Source: Gemmatimonadaceae bacterium
GTDB lineage: Bacteria; Gemmatimonadota; Gemmatimonadetes; Gemmatimonadales; Gemmatimonadaceae
DNA length: 64,000 nt
Direction: 5' to 3'
Assembly (NCBI GenBank): GCA_011525845.1
Contig: WYBP01000004.1
Location: forward strand, 51,492-115,491
Under the pieces are notes generated by a model. That model saw only the letters and a program-made list of their open reading frames with translations, had not been told where the DNA came from and ran no database searches. Position numbers and translations under genes: made by a program. Shown here one piece after another: positions 56,716-64,000 of this stretch; positions within the stretch are counted from its first letter, which is position 1; each line of letters starts with the position of its first letter.

Positions 56716-56744
56716 ACGCCCCGCCGGCCCAGCCGGCGGGGCGT
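56716..56744 (+). terminator. Rho-independent terminator after rpmA
   Basis: 13-bp perfect arms ACGCCCCGCCGGC / GCCGGCGGGGCGT with loop CCA, followed by TCTCGTTCC. The strongest terminator in the window. Confidence 0.85.
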
Positions 56745-56804
56745 TCTCGTTCCCCGAAACCTTGGCGGCATGTGGGCGTAGGATAGGGCATACCGGAGGC
56801 AGTC

Positions 56805-57185
56805 ATGAGCCTGTTCGACCAGCTGGAGAAGGAGCTCGACCGCGCGGGAGAGGCCGCCAAGCAGGCCCTCGACGAGGGGCGGCTCCGCCTGGACCTGCAC
56901 CGGGTCCGCCGACGCGCCGATGAGGCCGCGTCCGCGCTGGGGTTCGCGGTGCACCGCGCGCGCCGCGAAGGGCGCGAGCTCGACGCCGAGACGCTCGCGC
57001 GGCTCGACGGCGCGCTGGCCGAGCACACCAAGGAGGCCGCGCGGATCGAGGCCGAGCTCGCGTCAATCCGCACGGAGCGCCGCGCACACGGGTGGCGGTG
57101 CTGGGACGACCGGGAGACGAGCGAGGCCGGGGCCGCGAGCGGCACCGGCCCCGAGGAGAAGCCCGCCGGGACCCCGGCGAGCTGA
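56805..57185 (+). CDS. Small coiled-coil protein of unknown function
   Basis: A 126-residue protein that is almost all charged helix: MSLFDQLEKELDRAGEAAKQ, then heptad-like patterns to about residue 95 (DGALAEHTKEAARIEAELASI), and a disordered Gly/Ala/Glu tail. No family is recognised. A good Shine-Dalgarno site (GGAGG) lies seven bases before the ATG. It is monocistronic between rpmA and a facing amidohydrolase gene. Confidence 0.75.
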   Translation: MSLFDQLEKELDRAGEAAKQALDEGRLRLDLHRVRRRADEAASALGFAVHRARREGRELDAETLARLDGALAEHTKEAARIEAELASIRTERRAHGWRCWDDRETSEAGAASGTGPEEKPAGTPAS

Positions 57186-57205
57186 CCCTCACCCCGCGCC
57201 GGCGT

Positions 57206-58506
57206 TCAGGGCCTCGTGTACGCCGGCGGCAGGGTCAGGTAGCGCTGCAGCAGCTGTTGCTGGCGGCTGAGCGTGGTGAAGGTGCGGCCGCGCACGAACA
57301 CCTCCTCCGCCACGGACTCGAACTCGAACGGGTCGCCGCTCCAGACCACCACGTTCGCATCGCGTCCCGGCGCGAGTGAGCCCACCTGGCCCGCGACGCC
57401 GAGCACCTCGGCGGGGGTCAGCGTGATCGCGCGGAGCGCGTCGTCCCAGGACATCCCGTAGGCCACGGCGTTCCCGGCCTCCTGCCGGATGTTCCGCACG
57501 TTGTACGACTCGGGATCCCCCGGCCCATTGCCCACGAGCACCACCGTGACGCCCGCCGCGCGCAGCATGGCGGCATTCTCCTGCCGCTGCCCCAGCGCGT
57601 CGAAGCTGCCGGGGATGTTGTTCATCGCCCCCGTGAGCACGGGGACGCCAGCGGCGGCGATCCGGTCGGCGACCATCCATGCCTCGGCGCCCCCTGCGAT
57701 CCAGAGCTTGAGCTTGTACTCCGCGGCGAACGCGAGCGCCGCGAGGATGTCCGACGAGCGGTCCACCGTGAGCACCAGCGGCAGCTGCCCGCTGACCACC
57801 GGGATCAGCGCCTCGAGGTCGGCGCGCGACGCGGCGAGGGTGCGGGTGTTCCCGCTCTCGTACGCCGCGCGTCGCGCCTGGTACGCCTTCACGTCGTCGA
57901 GCAGGGTGCGCCAGCGTGCCCAGAACTCGGCGCGGGCATTGGTCTCGCCGCTGGAGGGGTCGGCGAAGCTGCCCACCATCGCGGTCGGTGCCTTCCGGAC
58001 CATCGCGTCCGCGGTGGCGGCCTCCACGAGGTCGATCACCGCCGCGCGCCCGCCGATCATCCCGCCGCCCGGGGCGACGAGCACGGAGGTCACGCCCTCC
58101 TGGCGCGCGGGCGCGAAGAGGGTGCTGGCGGGATTGATCCCGCGCCAGGCGTCGAACGCCGCGGCGATCCCCTTCTCGCCGCGCGCCGAGACGTCGTTGT
58201 AGCCACCGGAGAACTGGGGGCTGCCGGCCTCGGCGAGGCCGAGCGTGGTCGCGCTGTTGATGAACCCCGGCGTGACCCACTTCCCGCGCGCGTCGATCCG
58301 GCGCGCGTCGGCGGGCACGGCGACGTCCGCGCCCACGGCCACGATCCGTCCATCACGGATCAGCACCGTGCCGTTCTCGATCCTCGGGCCGCTCACGGGA
58401 TAGACCGTGCCACCGGTGATCGCGATGACCTGCGCGCCCGCGCCGCTCGCGAGGAGTCCGGCCGTCGCGCCGAGCGCCGCCAGGCGCCACATCGTGGGGA
58501 TGCGCA

Positions 58507-58507
<1 letters not shown>
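57206..58507 (-). CDS. Secreted amidohydrolase-like protein lacking metal ligands (probable pseudoenzyme)
   Basis: A 433-residue protein with a signal peptide (MRIPTMWRLAALGATAGLLASGAGAQ) and amidohydrolase features: VLIRDGRIVAVGAD, WVTPGF, and the C-terminal VGSLAPGRDANVVVWSGDPF. The metal-binding HxH after TPGF is replaced by NSATT (residues 84-88). Other ligand sites seen in the upstream paralogue are also changed: VHNH is LTVD, FHHG is IAGG and HSDDP is GAMNN. It should not bind zinc in the usual way. Its ATG shares a base with the paralogue's stop, so the two are made together, perhaps as a heteromer. Confidence 0.88.
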
Positions 58508-59964
<1,457 letters not shown>

Positions 59965-60089
59965 CCTCGAGGGTGCGGGAAGGGGCGAGCGCGCCGGCGC
60001 GGGCCGGCGGGCGACGATGGTGCGGTGGGGGACGGAGAACGTACGGCGCGGCGTGCCACCGCGCGAGCCTGCACGGGCTGGCGCGGGAG

Positions 60090-60767
60090 TCAGCGCGCGA
60101 GCGTCGTCCGCGCGAGGGCCACGTCGTCGGTGCAGAGCCCATCGACGCCGATCGCCGCGAAGCGGGTCATCACGCCGGGGTCGTTCACCGTCCATGCGAT
60201 CACGCGCTTCCCGGCGGCGTGCGCCGCGGTCACGAGCTCCTCGTCCACGTACTCCCAGTGCCGCCAGAGGTCCCGGGCGTCGACCGCCACCGCCGCGGCG
60301 AGGGGCTCCACGGGGTAGCTCACCTCGAGCACGCCGCGCGGCACGTCCGCCGCCGTGCGCCGGGCCTCGGCGATCAGTCGGTGGTCGAAGGCGTGCACCG
60401 CCGAGCGCTCCCGTGCGGCGCCGGGGCGCCGGAGGAGGGCCAGTGTGCCGGCCGCGGTGTCGCGGCCCTTGAGTTCGCAGTAGAGTCCAAGGCGGTCCCC
60501 GACCGCGTCGATGACCGCGGCCAGCGTGGGGATCGGCTCGCCCCGGACGCGCAGGGGGTCGAGCCGTGCCGACGTGACGTCGGTGATGGGCCGGCCGTCC
60601 GCCAGCACGGGGTCGTGGTGTACCACGATCACGCCGTCCGCCGTGCGGTGCACGTCGAGCTCCACGGCGTCGGCGCCGAGTTCCGCGGCCCGCCGGAAGG
60701 CGGCCAGGGAGTTCTCGGGGCGCTCCCGGCTTGCCCCGCGGTGGGCGATGATCTGGGGGGCGGTCAC
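60090..60767 (-). CDS. Glycerophosphodiester phosphodiesterase
   Basis: Hydrolyses glycerophosphodiesters to glycerol-3-phosphate and an alcohol. The 225-residue protein has the catalytic IIAHRGASRERPENSLAAF near residue 6 and AVELDVHRTADGVIVVHHD, with both His and the metal-binding Glu/Asp. There is no signal peptide, so it is cytoplasmic (UgpQ-like). GTG start at 60767, six bases after a -10 box TAGAAT. Confidence 0.94.
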   Translation of the reverse strand: MTAPQIIAHRGASRERPENSLAAFRRAAELGADAVELDVHRTADGVIVVHHDPVLADGRPITDVTSARLDPLRVRGEPIPTLAAVIDAVGDRLGLYCELKGRDTAAGTLALLRRPGAARERSAVHAFDHRLIAEARRTAADVPRGVLEVSYPVEPLAAAVAVDARDLWRHWEYVDEELVTAAHAAGKRVIAWTVNDPGVMTRFAAIGVDGLCTDDVALARTTLAR

Positions 60768-60773
60768 GGCCGT

Positions 60774-60779
60774 ATTCTA
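60774..60779 (-). promoter_or_regulatory. -10 box of the glycerophosphodiesterase gene, overlapping a -10-like box on the other strand
   Basis: Minus strand TAGAAT, then six bases and the GTG start: leaderless geometry. On the plus strand the same bases give TATTCT (60773-60778), which could serve the ECF sigma operon 49 bases downstream. The two promoters would compete. Confidence 0.45.
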
Positions 60780-60826
60780 CGTGGGATTAACGCCTGACGC
60801 CTGCCGGCGTCTCATCGGGTGAGTGC

Positions 60827-61384
60827 ATGGGAGAACCGAGCGCCAAGACCGTCGACGCGACCGACGCGGAGTTGATCGCCCGCTGGCAACGGGGCGACCA
60901 GCGGGCGGCGGCGGCATTGGTGGAGCGGCACTCCCGGCCCCTGGCCCGCTTCGCGGCGATCCTCGGGGAGCGGGAGCAGGTGGAGGAGCTGGTGCAGGAC
61001 ACCTTCGTGCGGGCCTTCGGGGCGCTGGACACGTTCCGCTCCGACAGTTCGCTCAGGACCTGGCTCTTCACCATCTGCAAGCGCCTCCTGCTGGACCGAC
61101 GACGGAGCGAACGACGACGGAAGGACCAGGTGGAGCTGGACGAGGGGCACGCGGTGGTGGAGTATGACGCATTGGACGGGATGGTCGGGGAGGAGACGGC
61201 CCAGCGGGTGCGGGACGGGATGGAGCGGCTCTCCCCGCTGCAGCGCGAGGTGTTCACGCTGCGGGTGTCCGAGGGGATGCCGTACGGCGAGATCGCCGAG
61301 GTGGTGGGGAGTACGGAGGGCGCGTGCCGGGTGCACTACCACAACGCGATCAAGAGCATCAAGGAGTACCTGAGCGATGACTGA
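60827..61384 (+). CDS. ECF-family RNA polymerase sigma factor
   Basis: A 185-residue group 4 sigma factor. Region 2 (ELIARWQRGDQRAAAALVERHSRPLARFA, VEELVQDTFVRAFGALDTFR, SLRTWLFTICKRLLLDRRR) binds core and the -10. Region 4 (MERLSPLQREVFTLRVSEGMPYGEIAEVVGST) binds the -35. It overlaps the anti-sigma gene by 8 bases, so it is RpoE-like in arrangement. Its target promoters are not visible here. Confidence 0.95.
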   Translation: MGEPSAKTVDATDAELIARWQRGDQRAAAALVERHSRPLARFAAILGEREQVEELVQDTFVRAFGALDTFRSDSSLRTWLFTICKRLLLDRRRSERRRKDQVELDEGHAVVEYDALDGMVGEETAQRVRDGMERLSPLQREVFTLRVSEGMPYGEIAEVVGSTEGACRVHYHNAIKSIKEYLSDD

Positions 61385-61997
61385 CTGCCTGAACGAGGAG
61401 ATGCGGGACCGACTGCCCCTGCTGGGATCCGACGCGCTGGACGCGTCTGAGACGGCGGCGGTGCGGGTGCATCTCGCCGGCTGTGCGGCCTGCCGCGAAG
61501 AGCTGCGGGCGGTCGAGTTCTCGCGCGCGGTGATCACCGCCGCGGCGCCCCGGGTGGATGTCGGGGCGATCGTCGCGGCGCTGCCGGCGCCTCGCCTGCG
61601 CGTGGTCGCGGGGTCGGGCACCGGCGCTCGCGCGGCGCGTCAAGGCGGGTTCCGACGCTCGCGGTCGTACCTCGCGGCCGCGGCTTCCCTGCTCATCGTC
61701 GCCTCGCTCGCGTCGCCACTGCTGACGGGAGTGTTCCGGGAGTCGCCCCCCGTCGGGGTGCCCGACACGAGCCTCACCATGACCGGTCCGGAGTCTCCGG
61801 TGGCCCCGCCGCCCGCGATCCCGTCGACGCCGGTCGCGGCCGCTCCCGGCCTCGCGGTGGAGGGGGGGCTCTCCGACCTGAGCGACGACGCGCTGAGCGC
61901 GCTGCTCGCCGAACTCGACGCGATCGAGGCGACGGTGGCGACCGAACCCGTCACGCTGCGTCGGGCGATCGTCGAGACGCCGGGGGAATCGCGATGA
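61377..61997 (+). CDS. Zinc-finger anti-sigma factor, single-pass membrane protein
   Basis: A 206-residue protein. The N-terminal zinc-binding anti-sigma domain has the His-x3-Cys-x2-Cys motif in VRVHLAGCAACREELRAVE near residue 30. One membrane segment (YLAAAASLLIVASLASPLL) lies at about 98-116. The rest is periplasmic and Pro/Ala-rich with an acidic end (DDALSALLAELDAIEA). It should hold the adjacent ECF sigma factor until an envelope signal. Overlaps sigma by 8 bases and the Spy-like gene by 4. Confidence 0.9.
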   Translation: MTDCLNEEMRDRLPLLGSDALDASETAAVRVHLAGCAACREELRAVEFSRAVITAAAPRVDVGAIVAALPAPRLRVVAGSGTGARAARQGGFRRSRSYLAAAASLLIVASLASPLLTGVFRESPPVGVPDTSLTMTGPESPVAPPPAIPSTPVAAAPGLAVEGGLSDLSDDALSALLAELDAIEATVATEPVTLRRAIVETPGESR

Positions 61998-62584
61998 GCC
62001 AGTCCACCCGATGGATCATGGCGGCGGCCGGCCTCGTGGTGCTGCTGGCGGCACCCGGCCTCGGTGCCCAGGGGCGAGTCCAGGCGCGCCAGCAGGTGGC
62101 GCCGGGCCAGAGCGCCGAGCGCGACTCGCTCGAGGCGCGGGTGCGGGTGCGGATGGGGCAGGTGCTCCGCAACCAGCTCGGGCTCAGCGACATGCAGATG
62201 CGGCAGTTGATGTTGATGAACCGACGCTTCGAGGGGCAGAAGCAGCAGCTATTCCTGCGGGAGCGCGAGGTGCGGATGGGGTTGCGCGACGAGCTCGCCT
62301 CAGGCGACACCACGCGGAATGCGCAGGTGGCCGCACTCCTCGACCGGATGCTCGAGGTCCAGCGCGAGCGCATGGCGCTGCTCGAGGCGGAGCAGAAGGA
62401 ACTGGCGACCTTCCTCACACCGATCCAGCGCGCGCGCTACTTCGGCGTGGAGGAGCAGATCCGGCGCCGGCTCGAGGAGCTCCGGGACCAGGGTACGCGG
62501 GCGCGGGACGCGCGGCTCCGGCAGCAGCCGCCGCCGGCGCGTCGGCCGCCGGCTGCCGGCGCACGGCGGCCACCTCCGGGCTGA
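61994..62584 (+). CDS. Spy/CpxP-like periplasmic helical protein
   Basis: A 196-residue protein with a signal peptide (MSQSTRWIMAAAGLVVLLAAPGLGAQ) and a helical domain of the LTxxQ type: RNQLGLSDMQMRQLMLMNRRFEGQKQQLF and EQKELATFLTPIQRARYFGVEEQ. The end is Arg/Pro-rich. Members act as periplasmic chaperones or sensors. Being third in a sigma/anti-sigma operon, it probably reports envelope stress or helps folding. Confidence 0.85.
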   Translation: MSQSTRWIMAAAGLVVLLAAPGLGAQGRVQARQQVAPGQSAERDSLEARVRVRMGQVLRNQLGLSDMQMRQLMLMNRRFEGQKQQLFLREREVRMGLRDELASGDTTRNAQVAALLDRMLEVQRERMALLEAEQKELATFLTPIQRARYFGVEEQIRRRLEELRDQGTRARDARLRQQPPPARRPPAAGARRPPPG

Positions 62585-62628
62585 GTCTCCTTCAAACCGT
62601 CCCGCGCGCGCGTTAGCTTCCGCCGTGC

Positions 62629-62712
62629 GCCCGGATGGCGGAACCGGCAGACGCAGGGGACTCAAAATCCCCCGAGGGCAACCTCTTGTGGGTTCGATTC
62701 CCACTCCGGGCA
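62629..62712 (+). tRNA. tRNA-Leu (anticodon CAA)
   Basis: An 84-nt class II tRNA. The acceptor stem GCCCGGA pairs with TCCGGGC, the anticodon stem GGGGA/TCCCC holds the loop CTCAAAA (anticodon CAA, reads UUG), a long variable arm follows, and the T arm is GTGGG TTCGATT CCCAC. The CCA end is not encoded. It marks the border with lower-GC DNA. Confidence 0.97.
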
Positions 62713-63063
62713 CTGCGTGGCGGTGAGCGACGGACTCAGTCGACTTGTCGCGATGAGCGAAGGCGGGCAGCTCGCGAGATGTTTCGCGCACGCGTCCGCC
62801 TTCGTCGCGTTCGTGATTGGAGTCGCCTCTGACGGCGGCGACCGCTGGATAAGCAGAACCCAGGGGCGATGATGGTCGCCAAGCGGATCCGCGACCATTG
62901 ACGCCGGGACCTGCGGGCTCTCGTGGCTCGTCGACTACGATCGTCGCTTCTGGGCCCTACCATTGCGGCACGAAATCGTGCTTGCGCGGACCCGGTCCGC
63001 CACCCATAGTGTCCGTCCCTTCGGGCGAACGCTGCCCCCACCCACTTTCAACAGCCGCCGCGC
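62713..63063. other. 351-base non-coding stretch downstream of tRNA-Leu
   Basis: No convincing gene on either strand; short frames here lack family features and codon bias. GC is lower than in the preceding 60 kb. A possible promoter is near its end. No integrase and no copy of the tRNA 3' end were seen by eye. Confidence 0.6.
62982..63010 (+). promoter_or_regulatory. Possible promoter for the AAA+ gene
   Basis: TTGCGC (62982-62987), 17 bases, CATAGT (63005-63010), 53 bases before the GTG at 63064. Moderate match to sigma-70. Confidence 0.35.
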
Positions 63064-63921
63064 GTGTCACTCAACTCTGCGCCGAAGCTCGCGCGGTTTT
63101 CGCGCACGGTGGACCTCGAACCGCCGACTCGGATCACCCCCGAGCTCGATCTACCGTCTCGGGCCTCGCAGCGGGTCCTCCGAGAGCTTCGGCGCCTCGC
63201 GCAGCACGTGGCGATCTCCGTCTGTCTCGTAGGGCCGAGCGGCACTGGCAAGTCGCTGTACGCGCGCGAGATTCATCGTCTCTCCCCGCGCCGCCATGGA
63301 CCCTACGTCTATCTGAACCTCGCGGCCGTACCAAAGGGCCTCGTCTCGGCCGAGATTCGTGGTCATCAGCGCGGTGCCTTCACGGGCGCCATCGACCGCA
63401 GGGACGGCCGCGTGCTTCGGGCAAGCGGGGGGACCTTGGTGCTCGACGAGATCGCGAAGTCATCCAGGCACGCTCAGCACGAGCTGCTGCAGCTGTTCGA
63501 TCGAGCGCCCATTACGTCTCTGGGCGGCGACCAAGAGATGGCCTTTGACGCCAGGCTGGTGGCTCTGTCAAGCCTTCCGCTGGCACAAGCGGTCAGCGCC
63601 GGATCGCTGATTCCGGACCTCTACGAACGGCTGAAGCCATTCGTTCTGGAAATCGCGCCGCTCAGTCAGCGACCTGAGGACGTTCCGGTCGTGTTCGAGG
63701 CCGCGATTCGACGACATGCTGCGAGTTTCGGCTACAGTGCGCCGCCTCACCTAGACGCTTCCCTGCTCAGCTACCTCCAGCTTCAGGAGTTCTCGGGCAA
63801 TCATCGGGAGGTTGATGGAATCGCGCAGCGCGTACTCGCTTCCGCCGCGGGAGTCCCCGTACTGCTGACCTTACCCCCGAAAGTAGGCCTCGGTAGCATC
63901 GGAGGGTCCCAACCGGGCTGA
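63064..63921 (+). CDS. Orphan sigma-54-type AAA+ ATPase without DNA-binding domain
   Basis: A 285-residue protein made almost only of an enhancer-binding-protein AAA+ domain. It shows Walker A VGPSGTGKSLYAREIHRLSP near residue 58, the intact sigma-54 contact loop GAFTGA near residue 103, Walker B GGTLVLDEIAK, and an arginine-finger region DLYERLKPF. The C-terminal lid (LLSYLQLQEFSGNHREVDGI) is degenerate compared with WPGNVREL. There is no receiver, PAS or GAF domain and no Fis-type helix-turn-helix. The stop lies 17 bases before an IS3-type gene, so the 3' end may have been cut by insertion. GTG start is uncertain. GC is clearly lower than neighbours. Confidence 0.82.
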   Translation: MSLNSAPKLARFSRTVDLEPPTRITPELDLPSRASQRVLRELRRLAQHVAISVCLVGPSGTGKSLYAREIHRLSPRRHGPYVYLNLAAVPKGLVSAEIRGHQRGAFTGAIDRRDGRVLRASGGTLVLDEIAKSSRHAQHELLQLFDRAPITSLGGDQEMAFDARLVALSSLPLAQAVSAGSLIPDLYERLKPFVLEIAPLSQRPEDVPVVFEAAIRRHAASFGYSAPPHLDASLLSYLQLQEFSGNHREVDGIAQRVLASAAGVPVLLTLPPKVGLGSIGGSQPG

Positions 63922-63937
63922 CGGCCCAAGGACCCCC

Positions 63938-64000
63938 ATGCAGGCCAAGCGAAAGTACAGCGACGAACAGATCGTGGCGATCCTCTCGGAGCACGCCGGC
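63938..64000 (+). mobile_element. Start of an IS3-family transposase OrfA (cut by window end)
   Basis: From the ATG at 63938 the frame reads MQAKRKYSDEQIVAILSEHAG, the typical first helix of the helix-turn-helix OrfA of IS3-family elements. The left inverted repeat should lie between about 63919 and 63937 but cannot be fixed without the right end. It is probably a recent insertion next to the AAA+ gene. Confidence 0.75.

Noticed and set aside
62635..62832. Short frames through the tRNA-Leu gene
   Set aside because: They translate a complete, well-paired tRNA.
62736..63041. 101-codon minus-strand frame downstream of the tRNA
   Set aside because: Arg/Ser-rich random-like translation with no start signal or motif.

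Overview
This is a very GC-rich, gene-dense chromosomal window. It carries about 58 protein genes, one tRNA, no rRNA and no CRISPR array. High GC, many GTG starts, long same-strand gene strings joined by 4-base stop/start overlaps, and the mix of families point to an aerobic heterotroph. The families include an HD-GYP protein, soluble-style MCP, methylmalonyl-CoA enzymes, tandem amidohydrolases, DUF4956/CotH-like proteins and a TsdA-like cytochrome. The best guess is Gemmatimonadota; this is inference, as no 16S is present.

Region 1 (1-13325, minus strand) is one long transcription unit: truA, a transaldolase-like gene, htrA, purB, purC, psd, pssA, purS, purQ, a small zinc-ribbon gene, purL, purF and the start of ppdK. 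It joins de novo purine synthesis to phosphatidylethanolamine synthesis. Its promoter lies so close to the truA ATG that the mRNA is probably leaderless.

Region 2 (13459-26265) is tryptophan synthesis mixed with signalling. A GAF protein and trpD come first, then lexA on the opposite strand. Next is an operon of trpC, trpF, trpB, a HEAT-repeat protein, an HD-GYP protein, trpA, an MCP-like protein, a YqeK-like hydrolase and a LytR_C protein. The lexA-trpC gap holds two copies of a GAAC-N7-GAAG element 26 bp apart, likely LexA operators. rlmN faces the end of this operon and overlaps it by 72 bp.

Region 3 (27420-42354) starts with an eight-gene coupled string (vanZ-like, aspS, phoH, ybeY, two CBS-domain proteins, meaB, methylmalonyl-CoA mutase large subunit). 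A methyltransferase and a divergent DUF898/M48 pair follow. Then come the B12-binding mutase subunit, an acyl-CoA carboxyltransferase, a saccharopine dehydrogenase-like reductase and a tiny membrane protein.

Region 4 (42338-62584) is a mosaic of short units: DinB-like, U32 peptidase/RlhA-like, recQ, DUF4956 with a CotH-like secreted protein, a phosphatase lipoprotein, acyl-CoA dehydrogenase, RNase E/G with a diheme cytochrome, rplU-rpmA, a tandem amidohydrolase pair (one apparently catalytically dead), a glycerophosphodiesterase, and an ECF sigma / anti-sigma / Spy-like trio.

Region 5 (62629-64000) looks like an island edge. A tRNA-Leu(CAA) is followed by lower-GC DNA with an orphan sigma-54-type AAA+ gene lacking a DNA-binding domain, then the start of an IS3-type transposase cut by the window end.

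The most notable points are the probable leaderless promoters at truA, rlmN, the B12-binding mutase gene, the U32 gene and the glycerophosphodiesterase gene; the candidate LexA operators; the two probable pseudoenzymes; the signalling genes inside the trp operon; and the island edge.
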